A DNA stretch of 64,000 nt from Meghimatium bilineatum (taxonomy: Eukaryota; Mollusca; Gastropoda; Stylommatophora; Philomycidae). Made by a program: the position numbers and the translations under genes. Where the stretch lies: the NCBI GenBank assembly GCA_034231615.1, contig CM067312.1, positions 6,807,747 to 6,871,746 of the forward strand. The letters are read 5' to 3'. Below the pieces are notes generated by a model. That model was not told where the DNA came from. It worked only from the letters and a program-made list of their open reading frames with translations, and did not search any database. Shown here one piece after another: positions 22,470 through 35,800 of the stretch (position 1 is the stretch's first letter; each line of letters starts with the position of its first letter).

Positions 22470-22765
22470 ATCTATTAACCATTCAGGGTCGTTGGGTTAC
22501 CACATTGGATCGTGATCGATCGGCAGTATGGTACTGTTGATAGCCACGATTGGATGCATCAAAACACAGCCCTCCCTCGATTTTCAACGATGCGGATGAG
22601 TGAGGAAAATTCTTGTCCTGTCCAGTCCTCGATGTCTGGCCATGCAAGTATTTGGTCCCCCTCATTTCTTCCACCTTGGACTGTTCCCTTGCAATTTTTT
22701 TGTGACAAGGAATCATTGTGTAAATGTTCAAACCATGCAAGTTTTCGGCGTTTCACGATTGACAG
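22470..22765 (-). mobile_element. LINE 3' end (family 'CRHD')
   Basis: Minus strand codes in pieces for KRRKLAWFEHLHNDSLSQKN and the following G-T-V-x-G-G-R region; frameshifted relative to the copy at 61005. Confidence 0.7.
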
Positions 22766-23033
22766 CTCACGAACACGTCAGTGTGTCGCTGTGTCATTCA
22801 TACTTGTTGTCTTTAGATAGGCCTATACTGTACTTGCTATCATATTAAAGGCATTTTGGTAGAAACGTCGATTATCTCTTGTTTACTGTTATTTGTATAC
22901 TTGTGTACTGTTGTATGTATCTTCCACGTTAGCATCCAATATTGATAGTGTGTTAGTCGTCGTCCAGTAAGACTAAATTACCTGTGTTCTACGTAAGTAC
23001 TATTTCTATACAGTTTTACAGCAGTATTACCTT

Positions 23034-23400
23034 TTATTGATTGTCATTTTTTTTTAAATGGTTCATGTGAACTTTTATACATTTCATTATATTTCTTACG
23101 GACACGCTTGTCTTCTGCTCGCTATAGGAAATTCTTAGAATGCTTATGTAACATTTGTATTCGAAGGCCTGTAATTTTCTCTCCATTTCCGTAGTGAGTG
23201 TCCAACTCTCACAACTGTACATCACAACAGAAAGCACCAGTGACTTATACAGTTTGACTTTCACTCCAACACTGATGTTGCTTTTCCAATCACCAATAGC
23301 CTTGACAAAGACGCTAAAGCCATCTTCAACCTTATTTTTAGTTCTGCTTTGCGTTTTCCATCGCTGCATATACTGGACCCGAGGTATTTGAAGGTATTTA
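23034..23400 (-). pseudogene. LINE reverse transcriptase fragment (family 'CRHD')
   Basis: Encodes KVKLYKSLVLSVVMYSCESW, TLTTEMERKLQAFEYKCY and LRISYSEQKTSVSVRN, just upstream in the protein of the tail seen at 61005. It lies 430 bp before the RRM1 ATG. Confidence 0.75.
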
Positions 23401-23724
23401 TCACCTCAAGGCACAAGCTTATGTCCACTCATCGTGATGTTAGTCTGTTCTTCTGTCTCTGCTGTTAATCAAAATCTTTCTCTTTCTGTAACTGTCATAG
23501 CTGTGTCCTATTTCTTTCTAGGACAACAATTGATTTCCGTTCTATGGTCATTACAAGAGACAGTTTATAACTCGTAATTATATTAATTAATTTTACTGTT
23601 AACTATAAATCGCTAAAAAATATGTCTGTATTTATCATGTTTTCAGGAATATAAGCTAAAAGACAGTATTTGTGAATAAATTTGATTGAAAGGCAGCAGA
23701 CTGCATAAATCTGGGAGAGTTACA

Positions 23725-23732
23725 TTTGGCGC
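23725..23732 (+). promoter_or_regulatory. E2F-like site upstream of RRM1
   Basis: TTTGGCGC matches the E2F/DP consensus TTTSSCGC and lies 100 bp before the RRM1 start codon. E2F control of ribonucleotide reductase genes at the G1/S transition is established in animals. The site is seen directly; its use here is inferred. No clear TATA box is seen between it and the ATG. Confidence 0.55.
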
Positions 23733-23824
23733 GTTTTTTAACGTGAACGCGCTATTTTATTATCAGAATTTATTATCGAATAGTAGTTCTACGTGTACTT
23801 GTCAACACAATTATTGATATCACA

Positions 23825-23843
23825 ATGTTTGTTCAAAAAAGAG
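23825..23843 (+). CDS. RRM1: RRM1 exon 1, coding part (residues 1-7)
   Basis: This exon has only 19 coding nt: ATG followed by codons for F-V-Q-K-R and one base of codon 7, then the donor GTAAAA. The start has A at -3 (ACAATG). Human RRM1 begins M-H-V-I-K-R-D-G-R; here the spliced product reads M-F-V-Q-K-R-G-G-R. With this exon included, every catalytic residue falls on its human number, which strongly supports the choice. The donor is phase 1 and fits exon 2. Confidence 0.85.
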
Positions 23844-26800
23844 GTAAAACTGTGAGTGTGTCAATGTAAGAATGCCGGTATTAGAATCGTATGCTTAATT
23901 AATGATGCATCGCAACCCCTGTGGAGCTTCATAATCATTTTACTTTTAGTCCTAAGCTGAAAGTTTACAGAGCAGTTGTACTTCTAGTGCTGCTATATAC
24001 GCTAGTGAAACATGGACTGTGTATAGACGTCATGTGAAAAAACTCAAATTATTTTCCTACAAATTGTCTCAGAAAAGTTACGAACATCAGATGGCAAGAC
24101 AAGATTCCAGATACCACTGTCCTTGATAGGGCTGGTATCCCAAGCATTGACACGATCCTGATGCAGACACAGATTCGTTGGGCAGGTCATTTGGTGCGTG
24201 GGGTGCATTGCTCTAGGCGGATCCAGGGTTAGCAGATAACCAAGATCCCAAATGTACCTCCACGCGGTGCACCCTGGAAACAAATACAGCAGCTCGAGCT
24301 GATTCTGGCCAAACCATTTGGGGATCGTGTCCAAGAATGTAGAGGTAGCAGATGGAAAGAGATTTGACTGCACAAGAGACAGACAATATCTCCGACACCA
24401 CCAGCATCACCACATATAGCGACACTGTCTACATACAGTGAAGCTAGTCAGTCCAGTCCGAACATTGGAGGGGCGGCCAATGTAAAATGCACGTAAAGGT
24501 AGATGCATGGCGGTAGACAAAAAAGATTTCATACCGAGTACAATGAAAGGGCAGAACAGCGCTAGAGGGCAGCGCGAACTGCAAATAGAAAGTGAAAAGT
24601 CCCTAGGAAAGGGGAACTACAAGCTCTGTCAGCTCGAGACGAGCTTCCTGTGTTCCTTACAGACAGAGCCCCAGACCTATTCATTGGCGTTTGGTACAGC
24701 AAGAAGACCTAATCCAACTCTAATGTCGAGCCTTCCTAAACCGGAAATATGCTCGCGAAGAGAAAGGGTTCTGTACCCGATGGGCTTAGGCAAGAAAGTG
24801 ACAACGATGGTAGTCCTGGCCCAACTCTACTGTCAAGGTTTCCTATACCGGAAGTACACTTGCAGAGAGAAAGGGTTCAGTACCTGATGGGCTCAGGCGC
24901 TATTGGGACAAGGACGCTCAGCTCAAGAACGCTTTGCTCTCAAACGCGTGGTGTAAGACTAGAACTAGGACAAGGGGTACACGATGTCGGTGAACGACAC
25001 CTCGGCTAAGAGGGTGAAAGAGCCAGGGTCCAACTCCTCTGTTGAGTTCTTCCCCTTAAGAAACCAGGCTCACGGATGAGAAACGGTTCAGTACCCAATG
25101 GGCACAGCACGTCCAATTACACGAGGCAAGTTCATAGACAGTGGAACACCTTGTGCGAGTCAGACGAGAGCAAAAATCGTCTGGACGAAGAGTCGCTAGT
25201 ACGCGTGCCTGGAGACAGATATAGAGGCTGTCACAGGCTAAGGGTAGCCCACCTGAATTGTCAAGGCATGCCGAATCGGATGTGCTAGGCCTACAAGGCG
25301 CACAACGTAATCACGCTCCCGGTGGAAATCGCACGGATATCCATGATGGTTACAATGGAGCGAACGCAAAACATACAAACAAACAAACATTTGGTGCGTA
25401 TGCCAGACCATCGTCTGCCAAAGATACTTCTCTATGGTGAGCTAGAGAAGGGTATACGATCTCAAGGTGACCAAAGGAAGCGCTACAAGGACTTGTTAAA
25501 GAACTCACTGAAAGCCTTTGAAATAGACCACGATACATGGGAAGAACTTGCACAGAATAGATCTACATGGCGTTCTAAAATAAAAAAGAGCGCATCATCT
25601 TGTGAAAAGAAGATAAATGCAGCAGCTCAACAGCGGAGAGCAGCTAGAAAGTCACGGATAGACCAAGATCCATCTAGTCATCATTCCATGTCCAAACTGT
25701 CCAAGGACATTTACAGCTCGAATAGGGCTCATTGGAGATGATAGAAATAAAATACAATCCCATGGATTGGACACATGCCTACACAGATGGATCGGCAGAA
25801 GGAGCAGTAAGGAATGGAGGAGGTGGAATTTTGATAAGACTCAAAGATGGGAAGACAAGATCAAAAGCTTTTCCAACTGGGAAATACTCCTCTAATTTTA
25901 GAGCAGAAGCAGTTGCAATCCATCAAGCACTGAAAGCCTTCACTGAACCAGGACTGCCAAGACCAAAGAAGATAGCCATATTCACAGATTGCAGATCCCT
26001 ACTGGAATCAATCCAGAGCAACAGAAACGAAAGCCTTCTGTACAACATCAGACATGAGCTAAGACAGATCCAAAAATCAACAGCTATTGCCCTTCAGTGG
26101 ATACCATCACACTGGAATCATGGGAAATGAGAAAGCGGATGCTCTGTCAAAGGCAGGAAGTGAAATGGAGCAACACAGACACCCACTGTCTTACGGAGAA
26201 GTAAAAACAATAATCCACAACACATACTCAGCAAAGTGGAAGAAAGAAATTGAATGGGAATACGAACATGATGCAATACATTTCCTCCAAAGATATCAAC
26301 AGACCACAATATTTCACCTTAGAACAGGCCACTGCAGACTATTGGGTCACCTTTATCGATTAAGGATCTCATACACAGATGAATGTCCATGTGGATCCGG
26401 AACCCAGACCCCGGAACACATACTTCAGGACTGCCCAACATGCAAAGACAGCAGACCTGGCCAGAGGATACAGACTTGAGGCAAAAGCTATGGGGCAGCC
26501 GCTCTGACCTGGAGAAGACAGTGGACTTCGTCTTGATGACAGGTCTGACAGTATAGCATGACCACATGCTGAGCGCAGAAGAAGAAGAAGGGCTCATTGG
26601 CCATCTACGAACTCATAATCAAGGACATAACTAAAATTGAATTTTCAAAAGTGGATGTAACAAATGGTCATCATCACTTGTGATGGACGAACAACACAAC
26701 ACACTTTTAGTCCTACTTTACCTTTTTGAACCCTAGCATCTCAGGCGTAGGTAGTCTAGTTTCCGTCAAATCGTTTCCGTCTTCCTCGAGCCTTATGTGG

Positions 26801-29800
26801 TTCCATAGGCTCATTTATGTAAATGTAAGTGCTTGGACACAATTTTCAAAAAGGGCTACATCATTGAAAATAATGTAGTTAGAAGTAGATAGCCCTAAAA
26901 AATTGCAATTCAGCGGGCGTACCATTCAGCGATACCTCAACCAAGTCTGCACGTCCATCCCGAAAAAGTTTTGATATTTTGTTCAAATTAATTTGGCATC
27001 AAAATAATTTACGTGAAAGATATCATCAACAAGTGCCGTATCGGCAAAAAAAGTTGGCTGCAACAGACCTCCAACATCCCGTCTTGCTTTTGGGGTGCAA
27101 TCTGCTAGACTGTAACCTGTCCATCTTGTGATGTTACTCTCCCACTTGTATCTCTGCCTACCTCTTGCTCGCCTCCCTTCGACTTCACCCACAAGTAAGG
27201 TCTTCAACAAGGTGTCATGTCTGTAAAGGGGGCCATATCTCTTTTCATGTCTGTGAAAGATATAATACTTATCAGTGGGGACTCTCAGTGTGTGGATCGC
27301 AGAAATAATGAGCGCGCAGTACACGATTGTCGTTTTGTTATATCTGGACGTTACAGAAGCACAATGAAAGTAATGGCGCTCTGCACATTGCACAAGTGTG
27401 GGGTGGTGTGGAATGGAGAAACAATACACACCCTGTCACATCTCTGTAGCACCTTAAAAGTTATCATGCAGATTTTATGTTGGTCAGCTAAGAGTTCGAG
27501 CCAACCTTAGTTCCATTCTACTTTCAAACATCATCTATATCAGAATTTGACTAATATTATAAAGGGTCTGTATCTGCCGACACAGGAGGCAACGGATCAT
27601 GGGTTTGTATCTGCCGACACAGGAGGCAATGGATCATGGGTTTGTATCTGCCAATACAGGAGGCAATGAATCATGGGTTTGTATCTGCCGACACAGGAGG
27701 CAATGGATCATGGGTTTGTATCTGCCAATACAGGAGGCAATGGGTCATTGGTTTGTATCTACAGACACAAGAGGCAATGGATCATTTAATTGAACAAGAT
27801 CAGTTCACAGACAGCAGAACATCTTGTACAACATAGTCAGTCAAAGTCCAATTTCCTGCCAACCATTTCCAGTTCAGCAACTGACAACCTGGGACATACT
27901 CGCCTACAAAGTACAATGGCACAGTGAAAAATATATTCATTGGAAGGCTGCTACAGAATAGGGAAAACCATGTAGAAAATATATGTTAATCTTTATTTCA
28001 CAACTTAAACAGCCCATATCCTTTGTGACAGAAGCATAGGTCTCCCAGTTAAGTAACAGATGTGACACTCAAATGTATAAGGTTTGGTGTTTCAAAGGCT
28101 GGGTTTTTTTAAGGGACTTAATGGATACATATTTAGTCCCAGAAGAGGGGCATTCCGTTGTGTGTCAGTATTTCAGGATCATCTCCTGCGGGAGTGTAGC
28201 ATAGTATATACATCTGGGCTAACTAGTTCATTCTTGTCAGATCTGTTGACTGCAGTGATGTCACACCTAGTATTCCCGTGCCACCTAGCAGTCTGCCACA
28301 TTAACACAAAGTTGCAATGTTTACTGACCTGCATCTTTCTGTATCCATGGTGACTATTTCACAGAAGGCAAAGCTAAGAACATTGAGGCAAGACAGTGAC
28401 TATTTCACAGGTGACAGGTTTTCAGCTTATCTCCCAAGATTCCTTAATCATTTCCTACGAAATGCCTGGAAAGAATACATTGGCCCTATTCTTTGTCTTT
28501 GCACTCTGAATTAGAAGTCCAGGGTCTCGGTGACTCACTGGTGAATCTATAACAATTGAAATACATATTAAAACCCACTTGATACATCAGTGTATAGAGT
28601 CTTAATGTCTGTAATATTCCTTTCCCAATTAACAACTGTAAATACAGTCACAAATGAATCAAAATCTATGTCCATTACAGAGAAAAGATCAACTTTGCAG
28701 CTGACAGCCCTCTAAAGTCTGTACCAGAACAAACCCCTTAGAAAGAGAGTATAGTGAATTACCTATTCGTATCCAGAGATAAAAGGAATTTTCGGTGAGA
28801 ATGAACTACTTTGCATTCGTTCTCAAACTCCTGGAGAATGTAGTCTGGTGAACGGAATGCTTTATCATGGTTTACAGCATTGCTGCGATATCTGCTCTTT
28901 TCAGCCTGACACATCTGACTTCAGTGTGGCTTTGGGTCACTTTGACCCTATATATAAATGGGGGAGCCGATTCCACACATAGCCTCTTTAGTCGTTTCTT
29001 ACGGATTGCATGGTAGGTAAAAAGTACTGTTCTGTGCTCCTCTCTCGGGCCTAGCATCAAACGGGCGGAGAGAATGAACTGAATAGTGTACAATGTAAGA
29101 CAGTTATTCTGTCTATTGGATGACTAATATTCACAAGACATATGGATAAGAGAATGTACACATGGGTAAGCAGAAAATGCAGTTAAATAGAGAAGCAGGA
29201 ATATGTGTGTATATCCCAAACAATCTTAGGTATAAAAAGTACCAACAGGGAAATCTTTCTTTAATTACAATTCAGAAATCCAGGTAATCATGTAGTAACT
29301 AAACAGCCTGTAGTATTTCTGACAGATGCAAGATCAGCATTCCAAGTGCTCTGGAAAACTACGAGACCTGCAAATACTTCTGACTGAACTAAGCATTCAG
29401 CATAAAAATTTGCCATGCAGTGGGTACCATCACATTATCGAATATATGGAAATGAGAAAACAGATCGTCTGGCTGAGGAGGGAGCTGCTAATGATCAACC
29501 AGATGTGCCAATAATATGCCATCAAAAGAAGCATGGTCAAAGCAATTAGAAAGCCAACTCCAACACAAATGAATACCAAGTTTTGAATAGACCAGACTAA
29601 ATTGTCATTCTGTGCCTCAGAGCAAGACACAATGGACACCACAGCCACATGTATAAAAAATTTCATGATTTGCAACACTGCCGTGTGTGCATGTGGACAG
29701 GCACCTCAAACAGCAGAGCAAATTCTTAAGAAATACCAGGAATATGAATTTCTGAGACAAATACACTGGAAATATACCAGAGAAACAAAAGTGGAAGAAA

Positions 29801-32800
29801 AACTATGGGCCTCTGTACGAGTTAAAAACACAGTGAAATTTATAGCAGAAACAAAACTTCAGATATAAGCACATACCATGCGAACGAAATAAGCTCCACT
29901 TATTTACAATAAATTTTATTGAATCTAAAACGTGTAATTTCTGCATACACATTTCATGTTATTTTATTTTTTGCAGGAGGTCGAACAGAGGCTGTTCATT
30001 TTGATAAGATTACTTCACGCATAAAAAATCTGTGCTATGGTCTGCATAAAGATTTTGTTGATCCAGTAAGTTCAGTAGAACATTTTGTTTCAATTCCACC
30101 ATTACTGATTGTTGTAGTTATAACCAGACATCATTTTACTCTAGGCAAACCCATAAGTGCAGAGTCTTCCCTTAATGATTTTTGCTGTGGCTCACTGGTT
30201 CTTCTTCAGCATTCATTCTCAAACTCCTGCTGGATCTCTCTTGTAGCACGACCATGATCCTGTCTAGATTTCCAGCAGGATGTAGTCCAGAGAATGGAAA
30301 TGCATTGTGTCGCCGTTGTCACACACGGGCAGCTTTATTCCATTCAAGGAGGGGGCAGCTTTATAAAATTGAAGTAGGACTTCCTCCTGACAATTCATGG
30401 TTCACTCTTGAATGTATTTTCTGAAGTAGTTGTTTATTTTTTATGCCTTCATTTTCAAACTCCCACCAGATCTCTCTTATAGCAGGACAATGGTCCTACA
30501 TGGTTTCCAGCAGGATGTCATCCAGAAAATAGAAATATGCTGTTATCTGTTTTATTTGCGCCAGTTGTCCGACACAACTGACGTCAGCATTGATAACTAA
30601 TCTTTTAGTGTTTTTACTACTCCCACTGAATGGTGATCTTTGACTGACCAGCTAGTATAGTAGGCCAACAGTATGAAAGAACTGTTTCTTGTACTTTGCG
30701 CTGGTCAACTAAGCTCATAGCTAACCAGTCATGCATGCTCTACCTTTTTTTCTGCTGTGTTGAATCACTATCAACATTTTATCGACATCCACTTTTGAAG
30801 CATTAAACAGGATAAGATGGTTATAATCAGAACCAGAGCAGGCTTCTGTCTGCTTAGAAGTTTTGTTTAGGAAATACTCACAGGAAGTCAGAATGTTTTA
30901 ATGAGGTTGAAATCCATAGGGGAAAAGAAGAAAAGACAAAGAAAACCATGAGAAGTGACTGAAATTTATCACACGTTTTACTAGAACCTAAAGGGAGCAA
31001 AGAACAGTAACACTGACCTGCTGTTCCTGCCATTAGAGGCAAATAAGGAAGTTTAAGTGGCGTTAACTGCCTTAACTCAAAATGATGTGCTGAAGTTGGA
31101 TATGTGGATCTTCTGCTTTCATTCTCAAACTCTTGCAGATTAACAGGATGAAGTCCGGAGAATTGAATGTGTTGTCATGGTTTACAGCATTGCTGCGATA
31201 TCTTCAGCCTGACATATCCGACTTCAGCAAGGCTTTGGGTTGCTGATCCTATATTGGATGGGACAGCCAATTCCATCCCATAACCTCCTTTGTCGCCTCT
31301 TGCGACATGCATAAAAGGTAAACAGTATTGTTATTCTTTGCTCCCCTCTCGGGCACTGACAACACACGGGCGATGTGTTAGTCTGAAAATGGAGATGGCA
31401 GCCAAGATGTTAGCTAGATTATATGTAATATACATTCTATTCTTTTGTCTATTAGGTAAGAGTTTTAACTCTTTCTGGGCGTAATTATTCAAAAATTACA
31501 CCATAAAGGGATGTTATATGAACAGAAACTTTTTTTTCACGCATTTTGTTCTACTTACCTTCAATTTTATTTGAAAATGTTGCTATCCAATCTTACAAAA
31601 GTATACCTTGACTGCCCATTTCCTGATCATAATTAGTTTATTTGAAATCTGTCAATTGCCTAGTGTTTTATGCCATTTTTGTGTGTTTCATGTCAAATTT
31701 CAGAACTGTACAAAATATTGTGAAGCTTTACAAAATGTTCCCAAGTATTGGATTTCTAAAGTTGAACTTTATTCCACTCAAAATTATCTTTAAGCCTAAC
31801 TCTGTATAACGTAGCGCATTGTTGTCACTAGGACTATCTGATTCTTCAGAAACAATAGCAGTGGGAGCAGTTTTATAATTTTTTAGCTGTTATTTTCAAT
31901 AATATTAGGTCTATTTCTTTTCAAATATTCAAGTCTCCGCTGTCAAAATCGGAAGCACTTGTTTTCTGCCACATTGCTTGAAATAAAATCTCCAATTATA
32001 AAACTCAAAGAATAATAAAGCCCGATGTTTGCTAAATCTTTGAGTTCTCTTACTAGTGGAAGATGAAGCCAATTTGTTAATTTCAGAAAAGCTAAACCTA
32101 CCTTGTTTGAATTTTAATTAAAAATAAATACCCGGTATGTCATGTGTCTAATCACACAGTACCACAAGAGTTTTGTTTCATTAGCCAGATTTCTAAAGTT
32201 TAAACAGCTAAATAAATAAATACTAATTCATTTACGACCGAAACTAAGCAAATTTAGATGGGCATATCTGCAAGAACGAATAATCGTGGATTTGCCATCT
32301 GGAATTTTATCTGCAATGATTAATGATTTTTATTGGCGGAAAGAGTTAATCTTAAAACGAACATGTGAAAAAGTAACCATTTTTATTTGTTACTCATATT
32401 GCCAGGGCTCACACAGGGAGAAATGATTAACTGTGGCACTCCTTGTATATTGTAAGAGGCGGCCAAGGAGGTTTGTAGTGAGTTTCTTCAGCATTAATTC
32501 TGAAAGTCTTGCTGGTTATGTCTTGTAGCAGGACAATGTTCCTACTAGATATCCAGCAAGATGTAGTCCAGATAATGGAAATGCATTGTTGCTGTTTAAG
32601 TTGTGCAAATGACCCAACACATCCATCTTCTGTGGATATGGCCATTTTATTCCAGTGTCACTTAAACTCTAAAGCATTGATGGGCAAAATACGGCCCACC
32701 AAGCTATTTTAGTCCACCATGCTGATCTAACTGTACTATATGTGGCAAGGAATAGCGCTATCGCTGGTGAACAGGTGTGGAGTGCAACGCTGGTCTGGCA

Positions 32801-35800
32801 GTTTCTGGTCAGCCATGGACTGAATACTTATAAGAAAAACCGTGTGGTTGTGGTTTATGATCTTACTTTTTACCTTCTATTAGAGAAAATTTGACAAATC
32901 AGCAAAAAAGTTAATGGTTTTTAACACTTGCTGCCATGGATGATAAAATCAGCAAAAGAATTAATGGTTTCTATTTAACACTTACTGCCATAGATGGTAA
33001 AGAAGATTTGTCATTTGTGAATATGTCTTTTTTCATGGGAAGTTTTCTGGCCAACTAGCAGAAATTTGAGAAGCATTGTTTCTTATTAATATTGCTACTT
33101 TTATTCCATGTGCTGATTTTTGTTTCATTGTTCTCTGAATACACTTTTCTCAGGCAGCAATCACTCTTAAAGTTATCAGTGGATTGTATAACAGCGTGAC
33201 GACTGTGGAACTGGACAATCTTGCAGCAGAGACTTCAGCTGCAATGACCACAAAGCATCCTGATTATGCTATTTTAGCAGCACGTATTGCTGTATCCAAT
33301 CTACACAAAGAAAGCAAGAAAGTTTTCAGTGGTATGCTATATTGTATTGCAAACATTTGTCTGAAATATATTTTTATAGCTTTAGATTGAATGAATGAAT
33401 ATTTATTTTAAATAATCTTACACAGGTGAGAGGTAGTGGAAGAATAAGAGAGAATGTGCTTGACAGCCTAGCATTGTGGCATGGGAGAACATAGGTATGA
33501 AAAATGATTGATAGCACATGAAATAGAAGACTGGAAAGACACAACAACCAACACCACATAGCATGGACCATAAGAAGAATAATCGTGCACAGATAGTAAC
33601 AATGAGACCGATTAACATGTAAAAATTTACCAGCTTTGATTAACCTTTAGAGTCAGCGTAAGCAGACTTTTTTTTTAGGCCGACACAAGGTTGTAGCCCC
33701 TGACAGCGTGCTAAAGATAAGCTTACTCTCTAAGGGTTAATCAAAATGAGTATATATTATCAAAAACAAAAACATTTTTTTCCATTTTCCAAATACCCTC
33801 CATAAATAAGAGATAAAGTCAAAATTGAATTAAGTGGCTGGGGAAAATTACATAATTGTAATGCAGCGTGCTTAAGATTAATTATAGATTACTATTTTGT
33901 AGGTATCTGTATTTTTCCAGTTGCAACACACGGCTGCGAGACTTAATATTGACTTAAATTCTTAATATTTCCTTATAACACTTCAGTTCAAATGCCAACA
34001 TTTTTTTGCCTATTCTATTCGCTGTTCTATTTATTGTCCATCTGCATTTGAACTGAAGTGTTATATGGAAATATGAAGAATTTCCTGGACAGAAAAAATA
34101 AGAAACAGTGAGGTTTTGAATATGCTGAATTTAAAGGAAGGATGGTTGGTGAATACAATTTTACATAGAAAATTGAAATATTTCAGATATATAAAAAGAC
34201 ACAATGGCATGTAAAGATGCATGTTAGAGGGCAGAATTCCAGGAAGTAGAAGAGGCAGACCTAGAAGGAGATGGACAGATGCCATCAAAGACTGTAGGAA
34301 GATATCATTGGAGGAGGCAGGCAGATTGGCACATGTTAGAGTCGGGTTCAGGACATCAATTGCAAAGACAACATTCTGGAAAGAATATGTCAGTTGATGA
34401 TGATGATTTTTTTTAGGTTATTTAGTTATGGATCATACAACATTTTTGTTAGAGGCTAAATTAAATTGTATTAGTTTTCTATCAAAAATAACATTTGTCT
34501 CATTATGCTCTTTGCAGAAGCCATGGCTGACCTATACAATTTTGTCAATCCTAAAACTGGCAAACATTCACCCATGATTTCAGAGGAGATCTATAACATA
34601 ATTCTCAAGAATGCTGATGTACGTAGTTGGTTGTGAATGTCATTTTATAGTTAGTAAACTTTAGACAAATTTGTTTACTTGTCTTCCAAGATTTGTTATC
34701 TTCAATTCTTATTTATGTAAACTAGCTGCTACTAGCTGTTATAAATAACCAAAATGTCAGAGGATATCTGACAAAGTGAAGTGTGCCACAGTAACCAAAC
34801 TATTTATATAGTAATTCTACTTGCTGTTACTACATTAATGGTTTCTTTAACATTTTTGGTGTCATTGATGATAAATGTTGTCAAATAGCAGTCCTTTCCG
34901 GGTCACAGATGACTTATCGTCTGTTAATAGGATTTTTTTCATGAGGAATTTTGCTGGCTCTGTGAAGGTATTATTCAGTGAAGGACTTCCTGTTTATTAC
35001 AAATATATGGCGACGTTCATGATTTATTCTGTGTCGATAATCAGATTTTATTGCATTTTTCCAATGAATCAAAATGGACAGTGTAGATAATGATACCCAG
35101 GTTCAAAATACTAATGTGAACTTTTTTAGCAAGTACTAGCGATAAAATGTACTCAGATTCACAATTAGTTTATGTTTCAAATAGTGATGATCATAGGTCT
35201 TCTACATTCATTCTCAAACTCCTGCAGATTAGCAGGATGTAGTCTGGAGAACAGATTGTGTTGTGTCATGGTTTACAGCATTGCTGTGATAACTGCACCT
35301 GACATCCGATTTCAGCATGGCTTTGGGTCACTGACCCTATATGGAATGGGACAGCCAAATCCATCCCATTACCTCCATAGTTGCCTCTTATGACATGCAT
35401 GGAAGGTAAACAGTGTTGCAAAACATGGGCGTGGTCATAGATGAATGCAAGATAGTTCTGTCCAAATTTATGGAGAAACGTGTTCTAAAAGAGAAACTTG
35501 TTCTATAAAAGAGAAACTCTTTCTATAGAAGAGAAACTTGTTCTATAGAAAAGAAACTTGTTCTATAAAAGATAAATTTGTTCTATAAAAGCTTGAGATG
35601 TTTTTGGAGTGCTTATTCCATAGCTGTCAACTTATTAGTTCCTAAATTCGTATATGTGCATTTTAATTTTAAAAATGTCCGTATTAGCACCAAATGGCCT
35701 TTTTAAAAAAAAATGTGTATCCTTTTTTTAGGGGCCCAATCCATATTAATATGGAAAGTCTTTACTGCTTGACACCTATGCTTGCCTAAATACGAGCATG

